From contig CABZAL010000010.1 in the NCBI GenBank assembly GCA_902523675.1, positions 1-33,481 of the forward strand: a stretch of 33,481 nucleotides of DNA, in the 5' to 3' direction. Numbering within the stretch: position 1 is the stretch's first letter; each line of letters begins with the position of its first letter. This stretch comes from an uncultured Alphaproteobacteria bacterium (GTDB lineage Bacteria; Pseudomonadota; Alphaproteobacteria; Methylaequorales; Methylaequoraceae). Below the pieces are notes generated by a model. It was not told where the DNA came from. It saw only the letters and a list, made by a program, of their open reading frames with translations, and did not search any database. Below are positions 7,915 through 15,132 of this stretch, piece by piece. The translations under genes were made by a program, and so were the position numbers.

Positions 7915-8832
7915 ATGAATAATTTCAATTACGAGCCAGATCCAGAGGTTTCAAAGGTTAGAGACCAAATAATAAAAAAAATAGGTAATAAACCATTGGA
8001 AGAAGTTAATGCGATTATTAAAAAGTTATTAAACGGACAAATGGATGAAATCACCCGACTAGGTGCGTTAGCTGCAAGAGTTAAAATTATAAGATTAAGA
8101 ATTGAAGAATTATACGAAACAAGGGCACCAAAAAGGTTTAAAAAAGTTGAAACTAAAAATGTTTCTGAAGAACAAAAGGTACCCGAAAAAACACAAGAAG
8201 ATTGGGTTAAAGTGGAAATGCTTGAGCCTTCAGAAGTAAATGGAAAACAAATTGATCGGGGTGTTATATTGGATGTATCAAAGATTGATGCACAAAAACT
8301 AATTGAAAATAAAAAAGCTATCTCAATCAATATAAATGATCAAAAACAAGCTTTAGATAAAGAAAAAATAAAAAAAGATAGCAAAGCTAACCAAGAGGTT
8401 AAAAGTGAACAGAAAGAAGAAAAGCCTCTTGATCAAAATAAAGATTCAGAATTAAATTTAAATAATAAATCCAAAAATAAAGATGAAAAAAAATTAGAAA
8501 ATAATTATTCAGAAAAAAAAGATAATGAAAGTAAAAAAGAAAACGAAAAAAATTCTAATGAAGAAAAAATAACAAAGAATGAAGAAGAAAAACTAAATAA
8601 AGATAATGATGATGAAAAAATTAAGGTTCAGGATGTTCAAATAATAAAAGATGAAAAGAATATAATTGAAAAAACCGAACAGAAGAATGATAAGAATGCA
8701 ATTGATGAAAATTTAGATAATATAACTCTTAACCCTAGTAGTAATAATGCTGAAAAAGAAAAAGAAATAAAAAAAGATGAAGCTGATTTACTAAAAATTC
8801 ACGAAGAAAAAGCAAAAAAAGAAGAAAAATAA
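7915..8832 (+). CDS. Unrecognised protein with Lys/Glu/Asn-rich tail, divergent from flgB
   Basis: I do not recognise this 305-aa protein. The frame is open from 7720, but the ATG at 7915 follows a good AAAGG ribosome site and avoids reading through flgB. Residues 1-75 are helical and charged (EVSKVRDQIIKKIG, then LGALAARVKIIRLRIEEL). Residues about 96-140 look like a small folded unit (WVKVEMLEPSEVNGKQIDRG followed by VILDVSKIDAQKLIE). Its pattern 'motif-G-gVilDVs-dA-kLi' resembles small beta modules in some phage head proteins, but that is only a resemblance. Residues about 141-305 are a low-complexity Lys/Glu/Asn/Asp tail, probably disordered or coiled. There is no signal peptide or membrane helix. 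The overlapping sigma-54 promoter pair with flgB suggests a flagellar or flagellum-coregulated role. It converges with the 141-aa gene 15 bases downstream. Confidence 0.75.
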   Translation: MNNFNYEPDPEVSKVRDQIIKKIGNKPLEEVNAIIKKLLNGQMDEITRLGALAARVKIIRLRIEELYETRAPKRFKKVETKNVSEEQKVPEKTQEDWVKVEMLEPSEVNGKQIDRGVILDVSKIDAQKLIENKKAISININDQKQALDKEKIKKDSKANQEVKSEQKEEKPLDQNKDSELNLNNKSKNKDEKKLENNYSEKKDNESKKENEKNSNEEKITKNEEEKLNKDNDDEKIKVQDVQIIKDEKNIIEKTEQKNDKNAIDENLDNITLNPSSNNAEKEKEIKKDEADLLKIHEEKAKKEEK

Positions 8833-8847
8833 AATTTATTATAATTG

Positions 8848-9273
8848 TTAATTCGAACCATGATATTTTACAATTGGTTCAATTTCTTCTTTTGGTATAC
8901 CAGTTTTTTCTGAAATTTCTAATACAGAATAACCTTCTTTTGCAAGTGAAATAGCTGATGTTATATTGTTTTCGTTACTTAAAGAATCTGCTAGTCTAGA
9001 AATCTCTTGTTCGACCCTGTTGATTACAAATTTATATTCTTCAAATGATTTTTTTTGTTCACTAAAAATTAATTCAAAGGATCTAAATTCCTCAACAAGA
9101 TCTTTCAGCGATCTATCAAAAGCAGTAAATTTTTTTAAAAGTTCATTTTTTTTTAAATAATCATAATAAAAAGATAAACCAATAAAAAATACTGAGATAA
9201 GTGAAATAGCCATCAATGCATATGCAAAAAACTTCTGCGGGTTTTCTTCGAAAAATAACGATATTGAATCCAT
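8848..9273 (-). CDS. Membrane-anchored coiled-coil protein with C-terminal helix-turn-helix (DUF2802/SwrB-like)
   Basis: This 141-aa protein has one membrane helix at residues about 14-36 (FFAYALMAISLISVFFIGLS), a charged coiled-coil region (about 40-100) and a C-terminal helix-turn-helix-like end, AISLAKEGYSVLEISEKTGI followed by PKEEIEPIVKYHG. That organisation matches small proteins of the DUF2802/DUF6115 (SwrB-like) type often found in flagellar clusters of other bacteria. In Bacillus, SwrB promotes activation of flagellar export. The family call rests on architecture and the C-terminal motif only. It is the last gene of the flgP-to-flgM unit, 20 bases after the 88-aa gene, and converges with the 305-aa gene. 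Confidence 0.65.
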   Translation of the reverse strand: MDSISLFFEENPQKFFAYALMAISLISVFFIGLSFYYDYLKKNELLKKFTAFDRSLKDLVEEFRSFELIFSEQKKSFEEYKFVINRVEQEISRLADSLSNENNITSAISLAKEGYSVLEISEKTGIPKEEIEPIVKYHGSN

Positions 9274-9293
9274 ATATTTATTATAAAAGAAAT

Positions 9294-9560
9294 TTATGTT
9301 TTTTTCTCTAAATAATTTTTAAATTCTTCAAAAAGTATAAAATTTTTTTGATGCTTTAATTCTTTAGATTTAATTAACTTATCAACTGTCTTAGATAATT
9401 GGACTAAATCTTCTTTATCAACTTTATTTGATTTCAAATCTACTTTGAGTTCATCGATTTTACTAATAATTGATTTTTGAATATTTTGTGAATCTTTAAA
9501 GTCACCAGTTAGTAATCTATCAAATAAATCTAAAAGATCTTTGAAATTGTTATCCCGCAT
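9294..9560 (-). CDS. Small helical protein in the flgN position
   Basis: I do not recognise this 88-aa protein by sequence. It is fully helical and charged (FKDLLDLFDRLLTGDFKDSQ near the start, KEDLVQLSKTVDKLIKSKEL in the middle), with no signal peptide or membrane helix. It follows flgM by 25 bases. In Vibrio, Pseudomonas and enterics that position is held by flgN, the chaperone for the hook-filament junction proteins. FlgN is also a small helical protein but usually about 140 aa. A shortened FlgN-like chaperone is therefore a context-based guess. Confidence 0.55.
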   Translation of the reverse strand: MRDNNFKDLLDLFDRLLTGDFKDSQNIQKSIISKIDELKVDLKSNKVDKEDLVQLSKTVDKLIKSKELKHQKNFILFEEFKNYLEKKT

Positions 9561-9585
9561 AATTTAGGATAACACAAATTAGATC

Positions 9586-9897
9586 TTATTTCATCTCTTT
9601 GTAAGCATCCATTAATGCATCAGAAATTTTTTCTAAATCAATAGGATAATTATTGTTAGCAATAGCATTTTTAATTCTACTAACTTTTTCTTTATCAATA
9701 GGTGGTTGAACGGCCATATCTTTAATTGCTTCTTTACTAATAAATTTAGAAATATTAGTTGAATTTTGACTAGATTGATCATTTTTTTGAGTAATCTTCG
9801 CCGATGAAGTTAATGTTTTCTTTGATTCACCAGATGTATTTGTCTGAGAGACAGATTTTGTTGATGAAGAAATATTGTTTTTAATTTGATCTACCAT
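9586..9897 (-). CDS. flgM: Anti-sigma-28 factor FlgM
   Basis: FlgM binds and silences sigma-28 (FliA) until the hook is complete, then leaves through the flagellar export channel. The 103-aa protein has a Ser/Thr/Asn/Lys-rich, probably disordered N-terminal half. The conserved FlgM C-terminal helices lie at residues 65-103: PPIDKEKVSRIKNAIANNNY, then PIDLEKISDALMDAYKEM. Length is normal. An AAGGAA ribosome site precedes the ATG. It follows flgA by 32 bases, and its partner fliA is at 17049-17759. A sigma-28-like promoter lies directly upstream, which would give the feedback loop known from enteric flgM. Confidence 0.93.
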   Translation of the reverse strand: MVDQIKNNISSSTKSVSQTNTSGESKKTLTSSAKITQKNDQSSQNSTNISKFISKEAIKDMAVQPPIDKEKVSRIKNAIANNNYPIDLEKISDALMDAYKEMK

Positions 9898-9918
9898 AAA
9901 TTTATTCCTTAATTATAT

Positions 9919-9946
9919 ATATCGACATACTATCTGAATTGTTTAG
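9919..9946 (-). promoter_or_regulatory. Sigma-28-like promoter for flgM inside the end of flgA
   Basis: On the minus strand the elements are CTAAA (9946-9942), a spacer of exactly 15 bases, and GTCGATAT (9926-9919). The known sigma-28 consensus is TAAA-N15-GCCGATAA, so the -35 core and spacing are perfect and the -10 matches 6 of 8. The predicted start near 9912 leaves a short leader with the flgM ribosome site. Confidence 0.6.
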
Positions 9947-10640
9947 GGTTAATTAAAACTTTTTTTCTATTTTTAACATAAGCATTAATAATTTGACCAC
10001 TAGAAATATTTTTAACCTTAATTTTTTCCATATAATCCGCATCTTCTAGAGCAATACCTTCAACTTTAATTATAACACTTCCTAGGTTATTTTCTATTGT
10101 TATTTCATCATTTTTTCTGATTAACCAATCTTTTTCAAGATTATTGGCATAAATTGGGGTGTGGAATCTAATAGTTCTTTTTAATTTTTTACCTAATATG
10201 TCGTTTTCATCAACAATCAAATTTCTTGTGTTAGTAATATTTTTTTTTAAAAAAACTAAATCATCTTCTTTTATAATACTTCCTCTTGGCATATCAGAAT
10301 TGAAAGCGAGATAATTTACAAGATTCTTAGATATTTTCTTCTTTTCATTGTTTTTTTTTTTAACTTGTTTTATTTTGTTTCTCAAAATAAAACTCCACTG
10401 CGTTGGTTTTTGACAACTGATTTTTAGTAATGAAAAGTCAGTTGAAATATCTCTAATTTTTAAATCTAGACATTCTGGATATTTTTTTTCAGGTAGAATT
10501 TTTATATTTGATGCTTTATTTTTTTCAGAAAGCCAAGTCGACACAATATTTGTGATTTCGACACCACTTAATTCATTTGAAAAAATTGCGTTTAGTGGAG
10601 CAAGTAAAAATATAAATAATAAAATTCTAATAATCAACAT
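9930..10640 (-). CDS. flgA: Flagellar P-ring assembly chaperone FlgA
   Basis: FlgA is a periplasmic chaperone for assembly of the P ring from FlgI. The 236-aa protein has an N-terminal signal peptide (MLIIRILLFIFLLAPLNAIF) and a C-terminal SAF/FlgA domain. In that domain, MPRGSIIKEDDLVFLKKNI resembles the family 'G-x-x-I-x-x-x-D-L' segment, and GSVIIKVEGIALEDADYMEK leads into VKNISSGQIINAYV. Its start overlaps the end of the LysM gene by one base (TAATG). No flgI is in the window. Confidence 0.9.
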   Translation of the reverse strand: MLIIRILLFIFLLAPLNAIFSNELSGVEITNIVSTWLSEKNKASNIKILPEKKYPECLDLKIRDISTDFSLLKISCQKPTQWSFILRNKIKQVKKKNNEKKKISKNLVNYLAFNSDMPRGSIIKEDDLVFLKKNITNTRNLIVDENDILGKKLKRTIRFHTPIYANNLEKDWLIRKNDEITIENNLGSVIIKVEGIALEDADYMEKIKVKNISSGQIINAYVKNRKKVLINPKQFR

Positions 10641-11062
10641 TAAAAACCACCAAAAAAATATATATGTTTTCCATTATTTTGATTTTTGTTAGTACCTTTG
10701 TTAACTAAATTCATCATTTCATTTACAGATGGTATTTTTAGTGTTTTGCCTGCAAATAAATAATTTGGATTATTTCTCACAAACGCCTTTTTATTTATTT
10801 CTAAAATTGAAATTTCAACAATTCTCATATTCAAACCAGTATTTTTATAATATTTATTCATAATTCCCGACAAAGAATCTCCTATCTCAACAAGATGGGT
10901 TGTAGAATAACTAGAGTCTCTTAAAAATGCATTGTTTTGATCTATATCGTTTGAATGACTGTAATTATTAAAATCAAGAACGACAAATGGTTCTATTGCA
11001 TTTACATTAGACGCAAAATTTAATAATCCTAGTAAATATAAAAACTTAAAAAACTTCTTCAT
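10640..11062 (-). CDS. Exported LysM-like (FimV-type) protein in the H-ring operon
   Basis: This 140-aa protein has a signal peptide (MKKFFKFLYLLGLLNFASNV, then NA before the likely cleavage site). A single LysM-like unit lies at residues about 57-111: LVEIGDSLSGIMNKYYKN, then ILEINKKAFVRNNPNYLFAG and KTLKIPS. The 'ANP-x-x-F' and 'L-x-x-G-x-x-L-x-IPS' features resemble the FimV N-terminal LysM variant more than the standard cell-wall LysM. It probably binds peptidoglycan. It sits between flgT (10 bases) and flgA (1-base overlap), so a role in anchoring the basal-body outer rings to the wall is plausible but inferred. Confidence 0.75.
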   Translation of the reverse strand: MKKFFKFLYLLGLLNFASNVNAIEPFVVLDFNNYSHSNDIDQNNAFLRDSSYSTTHLVEIGDSLSGIMNKYYKNTGLNMRIVEISILEINKKAFVRNNPNYLFAGKTLKIPSVNEMMNLVNKGTNKNQNNGKHIYFFGGF

Positions 11063-11072
11063 ATTTTATCCT

Positions 11073-12251
11073 CTAATTTAAAAATCTAATTAATTTACCA
11101 TTTAAATCAATCAAATCTATATTTGGATTCAAGGGTTCTAAAATGGAAGCATCTAAATCAGAACTTACAACACTCATCACCGACCAGTTTTCCATGGAAT
11201 TATCTGGGTTTCTTGTTGAAATTAAACCTATTTTTCCTCTATACAACCCTTGATTTGTACCTAAATTGGTAATCAATTTTTCGTTTGAATAAATCAGCTC
11301 AGTTTCTAAAGGTAAACATTTTATTGTGTCATGAATTCTGAAGTGGTATTTTGACAAACTTAAATCTAAATACTCTATTATTTTTGATTTTGATACACTA
11401 TAAAAACTATCCAAACCTTCATACCCAGTATGATTTCCTAAATTCAAAGAAAAATTATAATTGAATGAATCTATAAACTTGTAATCAGGCCCCTCATATA
11501 ATAGCAAATCTATTGAAAAAGCTAATTCTTCACTAAATCTATGTAGTCTTGATAAAGCTCTAGTGATTTCTATGACAGGTATGATGCTATACTCCCCATT
11601 TTTTATATACAAGGTTTTTTCAGTTAATGCCTCGTAATTAAGTTCATTTTTAATCTTTTTCATATTCTCAGGATCAATAAAAAAATCTCTTTTATCACTC
11701 ATTTTTAGGTCTTTCAGGTTTTTAAGGTTTTTGAGTATTATTGAAGATATCAAAGTTGGTAAATTATGAGTCCATGCAGGAGAATTACTTGAAATTATAT
11801 AATGAGGTTGTAGAAAAGAAATATTATTAATTCTAGTGCTATCACATTTTAAATTTACATTTTTTTGTAATAATGCTGCTTGTATTTTTACCTCATAATG
11901 GGTTAAATCAGAGCTTTCTTTGAGTACTTTAAAATCTATTATTTCTGAGGCAGGTCGGATTACAAGATTCTCATTGAGACGAGTTTTGGTATCAATACTT
12001 GAAAATCCGTCTACTTTTGCTCCACCTTGTAAACTGGCTAAATAAAGTGCTTCATCCAGAGCTCTTTTTTTTGCAATTTCTTTTTCCCCGTCTACTATTA
12101 CTGCTCTTCCTGAAGTAAAAACCATTTTTACAGTATTTTCACTAGCAAAAGCAAAGTTAATGCCTAGAAATAAGGTAGCTATAACTCCCCAGAAAATAAT
12201 GAGAGCCTTTTTTATTAATCTATCAAAAGGATTGTAAGAAAAATTTTTCAA
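11073..12251 (-). CDS. flgT: FlgT-like H-ring basal-body protein
   Basis: This 392-aa protein has a signal peptide ending in AFASE (residues about 33-38). An N-terminal domain with TSGRAVIVDGEKEIAKKRAL and DEALYLASLQGGAKVDGFSS matches the FlgT N-terminal pattern. FlgT is known in Vibrio as a periplasmic protein that forms the H ring around the LP ring and is needed to recruit the stator-binding T ring. The middle and C-terminal parts (NLGTNQGLYRGKIGLI near the end) are compatible with the FlgT middle and C domains. The length matches Vibrio FlgT (about 375-380 aa). It lies 21 bases after flgP in the same unit, a pairing also found in Vibrio. Confidence 0.82.
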   Translation of the reverse strand: MKNFSYNPFDRLIKKALIIFWGVIATLFLGINFAFASENTVKMVFTSGRAVIVDGEKEIAKKRALDEALYLASLQGGAKVDGFSSIDTKTRLNENLVIRPASEIIDFKVLKESSDLTHYEVKIQAALLQKNVNLKCDSTRINNISFLQPHYIISSNSPAWTHNLPTLISSIILKNLKNLKDLKMSDKRDFFIDPENMKKIKNELNYEALTEKTLYIKNGEYSIIPVIEITRALSRLHRFSEELAFSIDLLLYEGPDYKFIDSFNYNFSLNLGNHTGYEGLDSFYSVSKSKIIEYLDLSLSKYHFRIHDTIKCLPLETELIYSNEKLITNLGTNQGLYRGKIGLISTRNPDNSMENWSVMSVVSSDLDASILEPLNPNIDLIDLNGKLIRFLN

Positions 12252-12272
12252 ATTAATTACCTTTTTCTTATA

Positions 12273-12773
12273 TTACAATGATTGAGCTGTTCTAAATAAG
12301 TATGCAACCATATCTTGGTCAATTTCTAAAACGGTTTCATATGTATCTGATCCAGTTGGATTAATTCTTACAGTTCTTGCTCCTCTTATAACTCCGCTAA
12401 CAATACCCCTAAAAGTGTCATTTTGAACCATTAAATCAATAACAGTTGTATTACTATCAACTTTTAGACCGTGTATTTGCTCAGCCAGTTCACGTATTGC
12501 AGCCATTCTTGCAGCCCTTATAGCCATTAATCTTTTCTGTTCGATACTTTGACCGGGTTGACTAGATACGACTGCATAACCTGTGGCAGTAAGGGTTGGA
12601 AACGTAATGCTTGAAGCATCCAGTATTTCTTTAGTTTTATTTAATTGTGCTGTAGGAGTGTTTGTTTCATTACCAGAAAAAGATTCGTTTTGAGTGAATT
12701 GTTCTAAGAAATTTCCAGCTCCAACACATGATTGCATTATAAAAATTGTAAGTACTAAAATTATTTTTTTCAT
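12273..12773 (-). CDS. flgP: FlgP-like LPP20-family flagellar lipoprotein
   Basis: The 166-aa protein starts at the ATG at 12773. An AAGGAC ribosome site precedes it with good spacing and would be buried if the in-frame ATG at 12800 were used. The signal peptide MKKIILVLTIFIMQSC ends in a lipobox-like Cys at residue 16. The LPP20/FlgP domain follows: ATGYAVVSSQPGQSIEQKRL, MAIRAARMAAIRELAEQIHG and VRINPTGSDTYETVLEIDQD. FlgP is an outer-membrane lipoprotein of the H-ring or basal disk in Vibrio and Campylobacter. It is the first gene of the flgP-flgT-lysM-flgA-flgM unit, 36 bases from a sigma-54-type promoter. Confidence 0.85.
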   Translation of the reverse strand: MKKIILVLTIFIMQSCVGAGNFLEQFTQNESFSGNETNTPTAQLNKTKEILDASSITFPTLTATGYAVVSSQPGQSIEQKRLMAIRAARMAAIRELAEQIHGLKVDSNTTVIDLMVQNDTFRGIVSGVIRGARTVRINPTGSDTYETVLEIDQDMVAYLFRTAQSL

Positions 12774-12808
12774 TTTTGATGTCCTTAAATTTAAGTTCAT
12801 AAAATTAA

Positions 12809-12824
12809 TGCATATAATATGCCA
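12809..12824 (-). promoter_or_regulatory. Sigma-54-type promoter for flgP operon
   Basis: The minus strand reads TGGCATATTATATGCA. The TGGCATA -24 box matches the other flagellar elements in this window, the -12 box is ATGCA (one mismatch to TTGCA), and GG-N10-GC spacing is exact. The predicted start near 12798 leaves a leader of about 25 bases with the AAGGAC ribosome site of flgP. Confidence 0.68.
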
Positions 12825-12861
12825 TTTTTAAATATAGCTTTTGAATATTAAAAATTATATT

Positions 12862-12877
12862 TGGCATATCTGTTGCA
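12862..12877 (+). promoter_or_regulatory. Sigma-54-type promoter for flhA operon
   Basis: The plus strand reads TGGCATATCTGTTGCA, matching both sigma-54 boxes and the required spacing. It lies back-to-back with the flgP promoter, 37 bases apart. The predicted transcription start near 12888 is 106 bases before flhA and only two bases before a short leader reading frame. Confidence 0.8.
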
Positions 12878-12889
12878 TCTCAAATTTCT

Positions 12890-13003
12890 ATGAAAAATTT
12901 TAATTTAAATAAAAATGAAAAAAGTCAGATAAATGGCTATTTAATCGATATTAATAAACAAATATGTCATTTTTTTGACTTGAAAGAGATGTCATGGAAT
13001 TAA
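12890..13003 (+). CDS. Possible 37-aa leader peptide overlapping the flhA start
   Basis: An ATG two bases after the predicted sigma-54 start opens a 37-codon frame (begins MKNFNLNKNEKSQ, ends DLKEMSWN). It runs through the whole leader and stops ten bases into flhA, in a different frame. No ribosome site precedes it, so it would be translated as a leaderless message. It could couple translation to flhA. A chance frame of this size is also possible in AT-rich DNA. Confidence 0.3.
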   Translation: MKNFNLNKNEKSQINGYLIDINKQICHFFDLKEMSWN

Positions 13004-15132
13004 CATTAAATTCATTCAATAGAAAAAGTTTAAATTATTTAGTAAAAACTTTTAGTATTCCTTTAGGCATAATGATTCTTGTGGGCATGATGGTAATTCC
13101 TCTCAGTCCAGTGTTATTAGATCTTTTATTCACAACAAATATCTTAGTATCGTTGCTTGTATTGATGGTGGCCTTACAAGCTTTTAGACCACTTGATTTT
13201 TCAAGTTTTCCAACAGTACTTTTGTTTGCTACTGTTTTAAGACTCGGACTTAATGTCGCCTCAACAAGAGTAATTTTAAGTAATGGTCATACTGGAACTG
13301 ATGCTGCTGGAAACATAATTGAAGCTTTTGGTGCATTTGTTATGTCTGGAAGTTATGTTGTTGGTTTATTCGTTTTTAGTATTCTTGTAATAATTAACCT
13401 AATTGTTATTACTAAGGGTGCTGGAAGAGTATCAGAAGTAGCAGCAAGATTCACTTTAGATGCAATGCCAGGCAAACAAATGGCTGTTGATGCTGATTTG
13501 AATGCAGGTATTATCACCAGTGATGAAGCAAAGGCTAGAAGAAAAGATTTATCTAAAGAAGGCGAGTTTTATGGTGCGATGGACGGAGCAGCAAAATTCG
13601 TTAAAGGAGATGCAGTTGCCGGCATACTAATTTTAATAATTAATATAATTGGAGGTTTAATAATTGGATCTGTTCAACACGATTTATCACTTGATGAATC
13701 TGCAGAAAAATATATTTTGCTTACAGTTGGCGACGGATTGGTTGCACAAATACCTTCCTTGTTATTGGCATTAGCGACTGCGACCATAGTAACGAGAATA
13801 GGTTCAGATGAGAATGATTTATCAGGTCAAATATCTAATCAAATGGGAATGTCTAAAGCATGGATTCCTGTTTCTGGAGTATTGTTTTTATTTGGTTTAG
13901 TTCCTGGTATGCCTAATACTTTATTTTTAATTGCTGGAGCAATATCTGGACTATTTGCATGGCGGATTGGTAAAAAAAGTGAAAAGTCATTGGACATGGA
14001 TTCAGAAAATAAAGATCAAACTGATGAAAACCCTGAAAAAATTGATGTTGATGATGTCGCTGATAATTCCGCTATTTCACTAGATTTAGGATATGGACTT
14101 ATTTCACTAGTTGACTCCAACGATAAAAAATCAAATGGCCCATTAATTTCTAAAATCACAGGAATTAGAAAACAGGTATCTAAGGAGCTTGGTTTTGTTT
14201 TACCACATGTAAGAGTAAAAGATGACCTCACGCTAGATGCGAATACATATGTTATAAGAATCGGACATACAATCGTAGCTCAGGATAAAATTTATCCCGA
14301 CAGAAAACTTGCAATGCCTAGTGATGAAACTCAAATAAACATTCAGGGTATTGAAACACTTGATCCAAGTTTTGGTATGAAAGCATATTGGATTGAGAAA
14401 CATTTGATTTCCAAAGCTGAAAATAATCATTACATGGTTATTGATCCTGAGGCAGTAATTGGAACACATTTAAATCAAATTTTAATCAAATTTGCAGGCG
14501 AATTAATTAGTCAAGATGATGTTCAGTTTTTATTGGATAATTTATCAAAATCTAGTCCACAGTTAGTTCAATCGGTGGTACCTAAATTAGTACCATTACA
14601 TCATTTAACCATTATATTGAGAAATTTACTAGTTGAAAGAGTGCCGATCAATGATCTAAAAAAAATACTAGAGGCGTTATCTAATTTGGCAGAAAAAAAG
14701 ATGAATCCTGAAGAATTATCTGAAGCTGTAAGACCTGCTATTACTTCACTTCTAATTCAAAGGATTTCTAAGATTAATGAACCATTAAATGTTAGCACAT
14801 TTAATGCAGATTTTGAACAGATGTTAATTTCCATGGCACAGAAAAGTAGTTCTGAGGGTTTGTTGATAGATCCCAGTTTAGCAAAACAAATTATTCAATC
14901 TATTATCGATATTAATGAGAAAATGTCTGCGGAAAATAAAACTGCAGTAGTAGTTACATCACCTGTTATAAGAAAAGATTTATCTATTTTATTAAGACAA
15001 CACATTGAGGATGTTGTTGTTTTAGCATTTACAGAATTACCGGAAACAAAAAAAATAAAGGTAATTGCCACAATTGGTGAAAAAATACTAACTGATAAAA
15101 AGGAGAGACAAAATGACAACGCAACTGTTTAA
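12994..15132 (+). CDS. flhA: Flagellar type III export gate protein FlhA
   Basis: FlhA is the inner-membrane core of the flagellar export gate. It couples proton motive force to secretion and docks chaperone-substrate complexes. The 712-aa length is typical. The N-terminal half has about eight membrane helices (from ILVGMMVIPLSPVLLDLLFT) and the conserved cytoplasmic FHIPEP-type loop: RPLDFSSFPTVLL, LRLGLNVASTRVIL, RFTLDAMPGKQMAVDADLNA and EGEFYGAMDGAAKFVKGDA. The C-terminal half is the soluble docking domain, with a charged linker (about residues 330-355). It uses the ATG at 12994 after an AAAGAG site and overlaps flhF by 20 bases. It begins the flhA-flhF-flhG-fliA unit. Confidence 0.97.
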   Translation: MELTLNSFNRKSLNYLVKTFSIPLGIMILVGMMVIPLSPVLLDLLFTTNILVSLLVLMVALQAFRPLDFSSFPTVLLFATVLRLGLNVASTRVILSNGHTGTDAAGNIIEAFGAFVMSGSYVVGLFVFSILVIINLIVITKGAGRVSEVAARFTLDAMPGKQMAVDADLNAGIITSDEAKARRKDLSKEGEFYGAMDGAAKFVKGDAVAGILILIINIIGGLIIGSVQHDLSLDESAEKYILLTVGDGLVAQIPSLLLALATATIVTRIGSDENDLSGQISNQMGMSKAWIPVSGVLFLFGLVPGMPNTLFLIAGAISGLFAWRIGKKSEKSLDMDSENKDQTDENPEKIDVDDVADNSAISLDLGYGLISLVDSNDKKSNGPLISKITGIRKQVSKELGFVLPHVRVKDDLTLDANTYVIRIGHTIVAQDKIYPDRKLAMPSDETQINIQGIETLDPSFGMKAYWIEKHLISKAENNHYMVIDPEAVIGTHLNQILIKFAGELISQDDVQFLLDNLSKSSPQLVQSVVPKLVPLHHLTIILRNLLVERVPINDLKKILEALSNLAEKKMNPEELSEAVRPAITSLLIQRISKINEPLNVSTFNADFEQMLISMAQKSSSEGLLIDPSLAKQIIQSIIDINEKMSAENKTAVVVTSPVIRKDLSILLRQHIEDVVVLAFTELPETKKIKVIATIGEKILTDKKERQNDNATV

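Noticed and set aside
7848-7928. 27-residue N-terminal extension of FlgB
   Set aside because: Hydrophobic extension not found in FlgB, and it would cover the sigma-54 promoter and the start of the divergent gene.
8833-8847. Terminator between the convergent 305-aa and 141-aa genes
   Set aside because: The 15-base gap holds no stem that could form a hairpin.
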